64,000 bases of DNA from Bursaphelenchus xylophilus (taxonomy: Eukaryota; Nematoda; Chromadorea; Rhabditida; Aphelenchoididae). The DNA is taken from positions 930,001 through 994,000 of the forward strand of contig CAJFCV020000006.1 of NCBI GenBank assembly GCA_904066235.2, written 5' to 3'. The notes beneath the pieces were generated by a model. It saw only the letters and a list, made by a program, of their open reading frames with translations, did not search any database and was not told where the DNA came from. This document shows, piece after piece, positions 20,271 through 31,431 of the stretch. Made by a program: the position numbers and the translations under genes. The first letter of the stretch is position 1. Each line of letters starts with the position of its first letter.

Positions 20271-20329
20271 AATTCTTGCTGTCCGCCTTTTGCGTGCCCT
20301 CTTGGCCGCAAAAATCGTCGTTGAATATC

Positions 20330-20840
20330 GCACAGTGCATTTTGAACTTTTTCCAACGCTCATCGCCAACGCACAGTGCATTTGTCCCTTTTCGCACGGT
20401 GCAAAACAGAAAAAAGCCGTTTGCACTGTGCAAATTTTTGAGCAAAACCGCAGCGATGCAGTTGGAAAAAGCTTACGTCGCGGCGATATTGCACAGTGCG
20501 AAACGAAAAATGGGGCTTTCCTCTGCACGGTGCGAAACCAGAAGAAGGGTTTTCCATTGCACGGTGCGAAAAACAATAAAAATGTAATTTTCGCTGCACA
20601 GTGCGAAACCAAAAGAAGGAAGTTCCGCTGCCCGGTGCAAAAACAAAAAAAAAATGTGAAATGCACTGTGCGAAACCAAAAGTAGAGATTTCCAATGCAC
20701 AGTGCGAAACAAAAAAAGGAATTTCCGCTGCACGGTGCACAAACAAAAAAAGGTGAAATGCACCGTGCAAAACGGGGGTTTTTTGCACGGTGCGTGCCGC
20801 GACAAAGCGTCCATTCACTTTCATAAAGTGCATGGAAATT
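20330..20840. repeat. Family F cluster of GCACTGTGC words
   Basis: Nearly twenty GCACAGTGC, GCACTGTGC, GCACGGTGC or GCACCGTGC words lie in 500 bp, spaced by A-rich linkers such as GAAACCAAAAGAAGG. The cluster closes with TTTCATAAAGTGCATGG, a terminus seen on other clusters. The long open frames that cross it, rich in TVQ and HCA triplets, are artefacts of the repeat. Confidence 0.8.
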
Positions 20841-21317
20841 ACTGATATACTCTGTAGTTTGAACACTTCTTCTCCAAGATTTGAGCCGAATTTTTTACGA
20901 AACAAAAATTTCTTAGTGCTTGTCAAAGAAATTACCCCTTAATTTTGGTCCTCTTCAAACGCCCAAAAGGCGGAATTCTGAGGAATTCTTGGGTCTTAAT
21001 CAGTTTCCTTTTTTTACTTCCGGACTTTTCTCTCGTTCCGCCCCAAAAACAACGGCTAACTTTGTGGACAATTGCACTGTAAAATCCAATTATATAAATA
21101 TTTTCTTTAGAAGGAATAGAGTGCAAAGTCTAGACAGTGCTATATAATTACGCAATCACTGGAAATTCGAAAGTTTTTCGTACTTTGGATTAAAGTCAGG
21201 CAAATTCGTGGACCTTTTGTAGGCGCGCACAGTGCGGCTTACCTCTTTTTGCACTGTGTCGGCTTTTTCCAATCCATTTTGCATTTTACATCTTTTTGCA
21301 CAGTGCGCTCCCTTTCT
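20841..21317. other. Spacer with a few family F words
   Basis: No gene is seen. GCACAGTGC and GCACTGTG words occur at about 21228-21305. Confidence 0.4.
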
Positions 21318-21946
21318 CACAAGGAAAGTACTTTTATGGGGGCTCCTACTTTTTGACGGGACATATCTCAAAAAATCAGAAAAAATGTGCTGATCAAGGA
21401 TATATAAATCTTAGCTGCCCATTTTAGGTAATCTTAGCTGCCCATTTTAGATTTAAGGTGTTTAGGGGTGAAAAATCAATCGGAAGTTGACTTAAAGTCC
21501 TATATAAACCCCTTTTCGCTTAATTTTTCACAGGTTTACAATTTTTATTTTGGCTTAAAATGATGTTTATTGAGTTTCTAAGACGTAATAAATCTGTCTT
21601 GGCACAAAAATTTATTTTTCCGACCTTCATCTTCAAAAAAAGTTGATTCGGCCCAAAAGGGTAATCGAACCCGTGCGGCGTTCCGCCTCTTGATTTCCAG
21701 ACTACGGCACTAGCCACTCGGCCACGCCGCTCTCTTCCGAAGGAAGAGACCGACTGCGCTTTTTATCGTTTTGAATGCCTGCGCCTTTTGTAGGGAAATT
21801 AAGCCAGTTTTTGGGCATTTTCACCCTTAAAAACCTGAAATGGGCAGCTAAGATTTATATATCCTTGATCAGCACATTTTTTCGAATTTTTTGAGATATG
21901 TCCCGTCAAAAAGTAGGAGCCCCCATAAAAGTACTTTCCTTGTCAA
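21318..21946. repeat. Inverted repeat enclosing a tRNA-like sequence
   Basis: The left arm contains GGGGGCTCCTACTTTTTGAC and ATCAAGGATATATAAATCTT. The right arm has AAGATTTATATATCCTTGAT and GTCAAAAAGTAGGAGCCCCC. Arms are about 150 bp and the spacer ~310 bp. CTTAGCTGCCCATTTTAG is duplicated inside the left arm. Confidence 0.75.
21652..21732 (-). pseudogene. tRNA-Ser-like sequence, probably a pseudogene or SINE-type head
   Basis: On the minus strand the segment starts GCGGCGTGGCCGAGTGGCTA, giving a D-arm like that of tRNA-Ser. CTGGAAATC follows, an anticodon loop with GGA (Ser). A GGCGGAACGCC long variable arm comes next, then GGGTTCGATTACCC as a T-arm. The expected 3' acceptor strand to pair with the 5' GCGGCG is missing and the T-stem is mismatched. 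It therefore does not look functional. The B-box-like GGTTCGATT is intact. Confidence 0.55.
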
Positions 21947-21949
21947 AAC

Positions 21950-22470
21950 ATTTTGCTCTGTGCAGTTTGCCTCATTTTGCACAGTGCATCCCTTCTTCAA
22001 ATCATTTTGCACTGTGCATGTTGCAAACTTGCTCCTTTTTGTAGCCACGCACGATGCGGTTTACCTCATTTTGCACTGTGCATTTTATCGCTTTTTGCAC
22101 TGTGCGCTTCCTTCACAATCCATTTTGCACTGTGCAATTTACCTTTTTTTTGCACTGTGCGCCCCTTTTTCAATCCATTTTGCACTGTGCATTTTATCGC
22201 TTTTTGCACTGTGCGCCCTCTTCTCAAGCCATTTTGCACAGTGCGGTTTACTTCATCTTGCACTGTGCGCCCCTTTTTCAAACCATTTTGCACCGTGCAT
22301 TTTATCGCTTTTTGCACTGTGCCTCCCTTCTTCAAACTACTAGTCCGTCCGGAAAGTCGCCGGACTGATTTTGGGTGTTTGCACTGTGCGAAAAAAGTCA
22401 GGGTGCGAGCGACAGCCGTAAAAAGCCTATTGCACTGTGCAAAAGGCAAAAAATTGCACAGTGCAAAGTG
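21950..22470. repeat. Family F cluster
   Basis: GCACTGTGC words recur about every 28 bases, separated by CCCTTTTTCAAACCATTTT and ATTTTATCGCTTTTT linkers. The cluster runs into a small element at 22341. Confidence 0.8.
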
Positions 22471-22533
22471 AACTTTCGTTTTCGCGGAGTGCATGTCGCC
22501 GATTTCCGTCCGGCGACTTTCCGGAAGGACTAG
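22341..22533. mobile_element. Small element with ends TAGTCCGTCCGGAAAGTCGC
   Basis: The right end GCGACTTTCCGGAAGGACTA is the inverted copy. The interior carries family F words and GTGCGAGCGACAGCC. A related copy lies at 23229-23415. Confidence 0.7.
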
Positions 22534-22534
22534 T

Positions 22535-22740
22535 ACTAGTCGCGGAAAAAAGTCCTGGGAATTTTCTGCGACTCTGCACTGTGCATGAACCCGAAAAGTG
22601 CTTTTGCACAGTGCAATTTTGTTGATTTTGCCTTATTGTCGCGCGCGATTCCCGCGACAAATCGACTTTTCGGAGCGCGACGGAATTTAGGGGGCGCGAG
22701 AAATTCCCAGGACTTTTTTCCGCGACTAGTATTTTGCACT
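22535..22740. mobile_element. Small element with ends ACTAGTCGCGGAAAAAAGTC
   Basis: The right end GACTTTTTTCCGCGACTAGT is a perfect 20-base complement. Inner arms GAATTT/AAATTC continue the match. Two family F words are inside. Confidence 0.75.
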
Positions 22741-23228
22741 GTGCATGTCGCAATTCGCTTCGGCACAGTCGCCGCGACATAGTTCGAAAATGCTTGTGCA
22801 GCGCGATATTTCGGATGCCCGGTGCAAAAATTTCTTGGTGTTCGAAAATTCTAACACTTGTTGACTTTTGACCGGAAATTCAAAAATCGAAATTTTTACC
22901 ATCTCTCCTCATTCTCTTGAATCTGTGTGCTGCAGAAATCGAATCGGTTTTAGAATTTCTTTGTTGAATTTTTACTAGTTTTTTTTTTTGATGTTTTCAT
23001 TTTGTTTTTGGATAGTCAAAAATTTGTTATTATTTGTTTTCAAGTCATTGTAATGTCTCTACAATTTCAAAAGACGTCTGCGAATTTCCCCCCACCATCT
23101 CCAAATTGCTCTATTTTTGCCACAAACAAACAAAAACAATGCCATTTTTCATACTGTGCTTTCGCAAGGCGATGACGGGCGATTCTAAAGCGAGCCGAAT
23201 CCACATTATTTTCTCGGTAGACTTATAG

Positions 23229-23415
23229 TCCTTCCGGAAGGTCGCTGAAATGATTTCGGCAACATGCACTGTGCGAAAACAAAAGTTTTCTTTGCACTGT
23301 GCAATTTTTGGCTTTTTGCACCGTGCGGCTTTTTTGGGCTGTCGCTCGCACCCTGACTTTTTTTTGCACCGTGCAAACGCCAAAAATCGTTCCAGCGACT
23401 TCCGGGACGGACTAT
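23229..23415. mobile_element. Second copy of the TAGTCC small element, with F words
   Basis: The ends are TAGTCCTTCCGGAAGGTCGC and GCGACTTCCGGGACGGACTA. Four GCAC(T/C)GTGC words lie inside. Confidence 0.65.
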
Positions 23416-23565
23416 TTTGTTCGGGCCGGCCCGTGAGTCATGTCCAGTTCCTCTCCTCCACTCTCAAACCCATTCGCCATTTTTTGTGCCCTCCGGGTTG
23501 CCTTGAAGACCTTTCGATTCGTAACCGTGTACGTTTTTTTCACTCTATGCTCCGTTTTTTCGCGC

Positions 23566-23577
23566 TGTGACGTCACA
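23566..23577. promoter_or_regulatory. CRE-type palindrome TGTGACGTCACA
   Basis: This 12-base perfect palindrome contains TGACGTCA, the CREB/ATF consensus. It lies in a GC-rich, repeat-free island 47 bases before a candidate first exon (23624). Confidence 0.5.
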
Positions 23578-23623
23578 GGGTTGGGGCCGCGGATTTCGGC
23601 GAGAGAAGCGGCCCCCCGGAAAA

Positions 23624-23706
23624 ATGGGAGCGATTAGGAGCCGAATGGGGAAAACTATGCCTTCGCGCCCACTTTCACGCCCGACTCTGTCGGATTTCCG
23701 CTCAAG
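23624..23706 (+). other. Candidate distal first exon
   Basis: ATG opens MGAIRSRMGKTMPSRPLSRP and TLSDFRSR, reaching a GTGCGA donor in phase 2. Phase 2 is what the K+ channel exon at 46212 requires, but the intron would be 22.5 kb. The basic, Ser/Arg-rich peptide could also be chance in a GC-rich promoter island. Confidence 0.25.
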
Positions 23707-24433
23707 GTGCGAAAATTGCTGTTAACGCAACAATGGCGCAGAAATTGGGCCAGCAATAGAAAATATGACAAAATTTTTTTTGTCAAAAATTTGATTTTTT
23801 TGCAAAAAAAAAAATTTTGTTTGGAGTTTTAGCAACGTTTTTTAAAAGGTTTTATGATTAGAAAATGGCTATGAGATATTTTGAACTGAGATTTTCGGTT
23901 TTTGAAAAAATTATTGTTTTCGTGTCGGGACTCAGAATTCGAAATTAATGCAAGAAAAAACAAAAATTTCAAAAATTTCTTTGTTATTTGTTGTAAAAGG
24001 ATGTTTTTCGAACATGTTATTAGCTGAAATATTAGAAAAGAAAGATCTAACTGTTTTCGTGTCGGGACCCAAATTCGAAATTTTTGAAAGCTCGAATTTT
24101 GATAAAACTTGAAAATTTTTTAATTTCAAAAGAAGCTCGGGTGGTTCCAAGATATTATTTTCACCGAACTTTTGACTTTTCAAAAATTGCTGTTTTCGTG
24201 TCGGGACTCAGAATTTCGGAATTTCTCAAACGTTTGAATTGTGATAAAAGTTGTTACACATTGTCGAAGAAAAAAATAACAGTTAAGATAATTGGTCATC
24301 TGAAAGGCCATTACTTCTCACGTTTTTCCTTATTCATTATGTACGACAATTTGCTGCGGAAGGAAGAGCGTCAGAGAAATAAAATCATAGAAACGATCTT
24401 TTTTGTTATAAAAATCTCAAAATTCTCTGCTAA

Positions 24434-24882
24434 CAGGGGAAGTACCCCAAGTGCGACGCTCAGATTTTCTTTAAATTTTGCACACACGTCGGGTATGGAC
24501 TAAATATCATTTTCTGAAAGTTTTAGCTCGCGCTTTACGGGCGCCGCCGAGATATTGAACGATTTTTGCCGCCGAGAGAGCACACTGAACGTAGAGAGCG
24601 GTCAGAGAGAAAAGCGCTTTTTGGCCATAACTTTGGTAGTTTCGTGCGGAAAAATTTGATTTTTCGTAGAAACATTATCCTTTACAGTTGAAATAGGCAT
24701 GAAACTTTGCGTGCCGAAATTCGGCAAAAAGTCCTAAATTTTGGCCGACTTTCGATCAAAAAATCTCGGTTGTTTCTGCAAAGCGCGAGCTAGGATTCTC
24801 GCATATATTTTAGAAAAAATTATTCTAAATTGGTGCCAAGTTTCATCAAAATCTGAGCGTCGCACTTGGAGTACTTCCCCTG
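24434..24882. mobile_element. Family B element, full copy
   Basis: The ends are CAGGGGAAGTACCCC and GGAGTACTTCCCCTG, flanked by TA. It is nearly identical to the copy at 8336 through the whole length. Confidence 0.85.
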
Positions 24883-25083
24883 TAAGCGTGAGCCAAAAAA
24901 TAACGCGAATTTCTTCAAAAAATTTTATTTTATTTTATTTCAAGTTTAGTTGAAATTTGATCGTGGAAAATTTTTAATTTTGGGCATCGACATGAAAAAA
25001 AATTAAATTCGAAAAAAATCGAATTAAAAATAAAAAATATGCTGCAAAATTTAAAAAAAAAATAAAATTCCAAAGAATTTATC

Positions 25084-25234
25084 ACTCTGTCGGGAAAATA
25101 ATGAGCATTTTATCGCATCGAAAATCGCATCGCCGTCGAGAAAATGAATTGTGTCGCGGAAAAATCAAATTTCTTTTCACTTCAGCGACACGCTCAGCGC
25201 AGCGACATTGTGCTCATTATTTTCCCGACAGACT
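25084..25234. mobile_element. Family A MITE, GAGC subtype
   Basis: CTCTGTCGGGAAAATAATGA to TCATTATTTTCCCGACAGAC, with CATCGCCGTCGAGAAAATGA inside. Confidence 0.85.
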
Positions 25235-26860
25235 AATATAAGGAAACAAATTCTCCGGTTAGGTACCTTCACTGTTCTGACAAACTGTCCTCGACTCTGT
25301 CACCATTTTTCAACCTTTCCCGTCTTCGTATGTGACGGGAATGACCGGTCACGATCGGTTAATTTGCCAGTTTCTGCCCTCGAGGTGGTCTTGTTCCTCG
25401 TGGACGCCTTTGTTTTTTTTTATTCTCGGGCATTTGTCTCTTGAACTTATTCCCTTTCAAGCGGGGGGTTTTCGGAGGGCGTTTTAAATGGGGGGAATTG
25501 CAGGATTTTTTTTTTATTTTGCAGAAATATTTTATTATGTAATTCAAATGGAGAACAGTAATTTTTTTAGGAAAAAATCGGGATTTTAAAAAATAAAAAA
25601 AAATTTGAAAAAATTCGAATTTTTGTTTTAGCCTTCCTTATAATGGGAAAAGCGCAAAGATTTTTTGTATTTTTTTGCTAATTGAAAAAAAATTTAAGTA
25701 TTCTTCAGCTCCTACATATTTATTAATATCTTTGTCACAATCGCATAATTTACACGTTACATTTTTGTCCCGTGTTTAAAAAAAGATATCAAAAAACTTA
25801 ATTTCCAAGTGTTTAAAAATAGGAGAATTTATAGGGAAGACAAAAAAGACGTGAGTTTTGTATAAACAAAAATTAATTTTGTTTCTATATTTTTGATTGC
25901 TATAAAAATCTAAAAATTTTGACAAAAAATATTTAAAACATTTTCTATTTTTTTTTATTTTTCCAATTTATTGTCTCTTCTTTAGAAAATTTTTTATTTC
26001 CTAATTACATTTTTTTCAAAAAAAAAAATCATATTTTTTTGAACTTTCCAACAAAAATTTTTATTTTATTTTTCTTTCAAAAAATATATTAATTTTATTT
26101 CCAAGTGTTTAAAAATAGGAGAATTAACAAAAAAGATGTATTAAAAACAAAAATTAATTTTGTTTCTTTATTTTTTATTTCTATAAAAATCTAAAAATTT
26201 TGAAAAAAAAATATATTTTTTAAATTTATTTGTCTCTTTTTAGACGATTTTTTTTATTTTCTAATTACATTTTTTTCAAAAAAAAATCAAATTTTTTTGA
26301 ACTTTCAAACAAAAAAGTTTTATTTTATTTTTTTTCAAAAAAATCATATTTTAAAAAAAAATGTTTTAAAAACTTCAAACTTTTTTTAGTTGTTTTCCCC
26401 CTTGAATTAGCAACTTTTCACCTCTCCTTTATTTAACCCGTTTGCCATGGAGATTTGCCAACAAAAACATGTACTTTGTTAAAAGCTGTAAACCCTCTCC
26501 ATTCATCCATAAATTGGGTCTCTCCTCCCTTTTCTTTTTTTTTATTATTTTCTTTTCCCTGGCAGACATCAATCAGTCAGGCCGTCGAAATTCGAATTTT
26601 TTTTAGTTCTTTTTCATTGGCCAATTGTTTCGCGACGGCGCCCAACTGTTTGTTTACCTGTGGCGAACATCAAAAACCTTGTTCCGACATGTGTTACGTA
26701 ATACGATGAATTGTTTCGGAGGGGTGCTAAAAATATGTTTTTCGGGCCGAGGAAATTGCCAGAGGGGTGCAAATTAATGGAACCCGATAATCTTTTTCTT
26801 GCAAATTTCTTGGCAATGCGTGTTGGCCAAAGATTGGGGAAATGCTAAGTGGTTCAATAT
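25235..26860. other. Gene-free, very AT-rich spacer
   Basis: From about 25500 to 26380 the sequence is almost only A- and T-runs. A repeated unit, TTTCCAAGTGTTTAAAAATA, occurs at 25802 and 26098 with a common continuation, so this is a diverged ~300 bp direct duplication. No gene is supported. Confidence 0.5.
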
Positions 26861-26990
26861 CCGTTTGTCGGGAAAATAATGGGGACTTGTTAAGCCTCGG
26901 AATCTATCATTGGCTAGGCGCGGCTGGGGATTTGACACACTACGATTTCTCTTGGTCGTGACGTGAAAACAAGAAAATTCAAGATTAAAT

Positions 26991-27143
26991 CAGTGTGTCG
27001 GGAAAATAATGAGCGTTCTGTCGCTGCGAAAGTCGCATTGCCGCCGGGAAAATGAACTGTGTCGCGACAAAATCAAATTTCTTTTCACTTCAGCGACGCG
27101 ATCGGCACAGCAAAATTGTGCTCATTATTTTCCCGACAGACTG
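26991..27143. mobile_element. Family A MITE, GAGC subtype
   Basis: CAGTGTGTCGGGAAAATAAT to TTATTTTCCCGACAGACTG. A lone left end of another copy (TTTGTCGGGAAAATAATGGG) lies at about 26865. Confidence 0.8.
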
Positions 27144-28232
27144 ATAGTCGGGCCAAAAATCTACAAATGATTTATGAAGTTTAATTCGTAAAAATTTTTT
27201 TCTTTGTTCTCATTATTTTCCCGACAGAGTGACACATCGATTTTTGGGGTTCTTCTTTTTTTGATTTTCAATTTTTTTTATTGTTTTCGTGTCAGGACAA
27301 CAAATTAAAAAATCTAAAAATTTAAAAATAAAAAATTTGTAAAGTTTTTTCTTTGTCGACACAAGTTTTTATTTGCAATTTTAGCCTTATTTTTCGATTT
27401 TTCAAATTTTATTATTTTCGCGTCGAGACCCAAAATTAAAGTTTTTTTTTATTGGATCAAATTGCAACAAAACTTGGCACAAATTAAGAACAAAATTTTC
27501 CAAAAAAAAATGTTTTTTAAGGCTCACAATTTTTAGCTCAGGCTTTGCAACATCCTTCGATATTTTTAGGCCGAAAAGGATCGCTTCAGGGAACTTTTAC
27601 TCTATTTTTCTGACGCCCCTCCTTCCGCAACAAATTATCGTACATAATGAATAAGGAAACGCGTGAGAAGTGAGGGGCAAATGACCGTTTCGATAGCCAA
27701 TTTTCTTAACTCTTGTTTTTTGTTTCGAAAATATTCTTGTGTCTCAAAATATTTACCAAAAAAGGACCTAATTTTGGAATTTTGAAAAAAAAATTGTTTT
27801 AATTTGCGCCAAATTTTATCAAAATTGAAGCTTTTGAAACTTCGAGTTTTGAGTCCCGACACGAAAACATCAATTTCTTCAAAAGTCAGAAATTTGGTCG
27901 AGCATGTAGTAAAGAACCATCCGACCTTCTTATAGGTTTCAAATCGCATGATTCTATCGCATTTTTTGAATCCGAGCATTCAAAATTCCGAATTTTGGGT
28001 CCCGACGCGAAAACAACAATTTTTGCAAAAGTCGAAAAATCGATCAAGGATGTGTTATAGAGCAACACCTGACCTTTCCAGATTAAATTGCATGCAATTT
28101 TAGCACAATCCGAGCATTCAAAATTTCGAATTCCGGGCCCCGAGACGAAAACAGCAATTTTCGCAAAGGTCAAAAATTCGGTAAAAAATAACGAAGCCTA
28201 TTTATGTCTTTATTTTTTCTTGACTTTCCCCA
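27144..28232. repeat. Spacer with repeated GTCGGGACCC words
   Basis: No gene is seen. GTCCCGACACGAAAAC-type words occur at about 27290, 27415, 27850, 27995 and 28135, each in a ~140 bp unit that includes GAGCATTCAAAATTCCG. The last three units are arranged head to tail. Confidence 0.55.
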
Positions 28233-28757
28233 GGCGGCCCAAAAAGCCTTGAGATTTTTTCGCACAGTGCGTCGATTTGCGCGACAAAAAATCAGCACAG
28301 TGCGAATGAAAAGCGCACTGTGCCGTTTCAACCCGTTTACTTGGCGGGCCAAAAAGTCTTGACATGTTTTTGCACCGTGCGGACGCATGAATTCGGCGTT
28401 GCGACAAGGTGTCGCGCGATAAAAAGTTTGGCGGGGTGCGAATGAAGAGCGCACTGTGCGTTGTTTACCCTTTTCAAAACAATCTTTTTGCACTGTGCGG
28501 GGTCGCAGCGCACCGTGAATTTCGCTTATCGCAGCGCGACAAATTTCATGCACGACGGCGCACTGTGCAAAAATGTCAAGACTTTTTGGCCCGCCAGTAA
28601 TTCATTTCGCACTGTGCGAAGTCGCCGTACATCTTGAGTTTTACTCATCGCCGTTTGAAAAGTTGCGACAAGTCGCTGCGTGGCCGCGAATTCGCGACAC
28701 CTTTAAATTGCACAGTGCAAAACGAGGCAAAATGCACTGTGCGCCTAGAAAAAAAAA
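28233..28757. repeat. Family F cluster containing an inverted family E pair
   Basis: GGCGGGCCAAAAAGTCTTGA at 28343 and its complement ending at 28594 bound ~250 bp with several GCACTGTGC words. Further F words lie outside both ends. Confidence 0.75.
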
Positions 28758-28790
28758 TTCTACAAACTTTTGAAAAAACATAGCTTTGGG

Positions 28791-28936
28791 TTGTCGGGAA
28801 AATAATGGGCACACTTTCGCTGGGCCAATCGCGTCGCTGAAGTGAAAAGAAATTTGATTTTTCCGCGACACAATTCATTTTCTCGGCGGTGATGTGATTT
28901 TCGCCGCGACAGAATGCTCATTATTTTCCCGACAAA
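28791..28936. mobile_element. Family A MITE, GAGC subtype, inverted
   Basis: TTGTCGGGAAAATAATGGGC to CTCATTATTTTCCCGACAA. Confidence 0.8.
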
Positions 28937-30490
28937 TTGACAATCTATTTTATTTTTTTACAGTAGTTATTGCAATTATTGAAATCGTCATTTTCTTCAA
29001 TATGTACACATATAAAAACGTTAAAAAAAAGTTTTTTCGCCACTTTGTCCCCCCAATCTTCCTCCTCCGTGCAGCAAAATTGTTCATGCTGTTTCGAATT
29101 TCCTCAAATTTATAATTGCAGTGAAAAACGAATTTCCAAAAAAAAAAAAAAAGAAAAAAGAACGCCGCAGGCATTGAAAAGGCGTTTAATTTGGTGTTCC
29201 ACTGCCCTCGGGCGTGGGGGAAAAAACATGTCTGAAAAGTTTTTCCCGAAGACCTTTGGCTTTTCGCAAAATTGTCACATCCCCCGAGGCATCGAATTGT
29301 TCCGGCGCTCCGAATTTCTTTTCGGAATTTTCTGTTTTTTTTTTCTTCCTCGACGTCAACGCGAATTTCCGGCCGAGGAGGAGGGGGCATAACAAGTCGC
29401 GAAGGTCTGGGTCCCAAATTCAATTCGCGGCCCACCGGATCAACAATCGAATGAAAGAAAGGTTGTTGAGATTCTCTGTCGTCTTTTTTTAGGTCTCTTG
29501 AGCTCTTTTTTGAAGTCTTAACAGACGATTTGACGGTTTTTATTGCGGAGACTTTGGTAAATCTTGATGAAATTAACCTTGACTTATATGTAGTTTCGAA
29601 GGCATTGTTATAAATTTCCTACCGCATTTTTGACTTTTAAAACAACATTTTTTTAAAGGTTTTTTGATTAAAAAATAACTACGAGCACTTTTGAACCAAA
29701 ATTATTGGTTTTTGAAAAATTTATTGTTTTCGTGTCGGGACCCAAAATTCGAAATTTTTTATGAAGGAAAAGAATAAATTTCAATTTTCTGTTACTTTTT
29801 CATAAAGAAAATGCTTTTCAAGCTTCATTGTTTAATACAAAAATTAGAAGGAAAGATTTAGCTGTTTTCGTGGCGGGACCCAAAATTTAAATTTTTAACC
29901 TTCGGATGTTCAAAAATAAATGCAAATGAATTATTAAAAAATTTTTAGAAAACCGCTTCAAGATTTCCTGGCAACTTTCTAGCTTTTAAAAAAATTACTG
30001 TTTTCGTGTCGAGACCCAAAACTCGAAATTTTTTCAATCAGATTTTCATAAACTTAATGAAAATTGATGTCCAAAAATGCTAGAAGATGTTTTCATCGAT
30101 TCCTCAATGAATTTTCAATATTTACAAAAACAATTGTTTTCGTGGCGAGACCCAAAAATTTTTTATTTTTGCCCTTTTTTCAATAGAAATTGATGTAGAA
30201 TAAAATTAAGTTTTTTTTATGTCAAATCATTAATTTTCCCGCTTCGAAAAGAGCCTATGACATAGGCAGGAAACGTCCAAACAATTCAAATTGGACCCAA
30301 AAACTTTTCGAACCGACTAAAAATAGTTTTTTTCGTCGACTATTAATTTGAAAAACGAGGGGGTCGTTAACCTTCCCACGTCCACTTTTCCGCCAAATGA
30401 CCAGTCATGACCGATCACCTCACTCGATTACGTAACTGACAACTGTCTTCCAGAAAAAAGTGATTGGCAAATGAAAAAGATTTTTGAGAT
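28937..30490. repeat. Spacer with four GTCGGGACCC words
   Basis: No gene is supported. TTTTCGTG(T/G)CG(G/A)GACCCAAAA occurs at about 29723, 29865, 29997 and 30136, spaced ~130-140 bases, which points to a decayed tandem repeat. A GC-richer, repeat-free block at 29160-29450 holds no recognisable exon. Confidence 0.5.
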
Positions 30491-30492
30491 TT

Positions 30493-30632
30493 ATCAGTCT
30501 GTCGGGAAAATAATGAGCACAATGCCGATCGCTGAAGTGAAGAGCAATTTGGTCTTGTCGCGACGAAATTCATTTTCTCGGCCGCGATGTGATTTTTTTC
30601 GCTGCAACTTTCCATATTATTTTGCCGACAGA
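30493..30632. mobile_element. Family A MITE, damaged right end
   Basis: TCAGTCTGTCGGGAAAATAA at the left. The right end reads TATTTTGCCGACAG. Confidence 0.7.
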
Positions 30633-31431
30633 AAAATTTTGGAAATTCATCGGAAATTTTGAATGATTTTTTGTGTGGATTTTTTGTAGAAAATATTTTT
30701 TTAAATTTTACTTTTTTTGGGGGTTTTAAAAAAAATGTTTTTTTTTTAATTTTTTTGAATTGTTTTTATTGGGATTTTTCATTTTAATTTTCTTATTTTT
30801 TTTTTTTTTTTTTTTTGAAATTTTTATTTATTTTTTTTGGGTTTTCCAAATTTTTTGGTTATTTTTTTAAAAATTTTCTGATTATTTTTAAAGTTTTTTA
30901 GTTCTATATTTTCAAAAATTAAATCTAAATTTTTTGACCTTTGATTTCCCTCCTTGAAATTTTTATTATTGTTCTCAATTCCAAGTCCAAATTCAATTCC
31001 CCAACCCTCCCCCATTTTCCCGCGAAAGCTTGGAAATTAGCGCGGAAACCAATTCGTAATCGAGAAAGCACCTGTGTTCCGTCGAATCGTAACTATGACC
31101 CGAAATGTTCAGGTATTCCACAAATTCTAAATTTGAAACAGCTTACATTCGAAAAAATTATTTTTTTACATTACGTGGGTTCCACATTTTTGACCCATTT
31201 TCGGGAAATTCAAAGCCTCAGGCATTCCACATGGACTGCGAAATGATAGGCAAACATATTCTCGTTTTTGGGCTGAATTTACAGGGAGGTTCTTTGTATG
31301 CCGTTCGGAAAATTTTTGTTTATTTTTTAGCATCATAGATCTGAAAAAAAGTATATTTTTCTTAAGATGTCATGTAGTGTGTGTCAAAAAAAAAATTTTT
31401 TTGTGATTGCACTTTCATAAAGTTTTTTTTC
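30633..31431. other. AT-rich spacer
   Basis: T-runs dominate 30660-30960. No gene is seen. Confidence 0.4.

Noticed and set aside
20167..20926. Long open frames rich in TVQ, HCA and FALC triplets, also at 21891-22494, 31381-32085, 32732-33314 and 33806-34302
   Set aside because: They are translations of the GCACTGTGC word and its linkers on both strands, not proteins.
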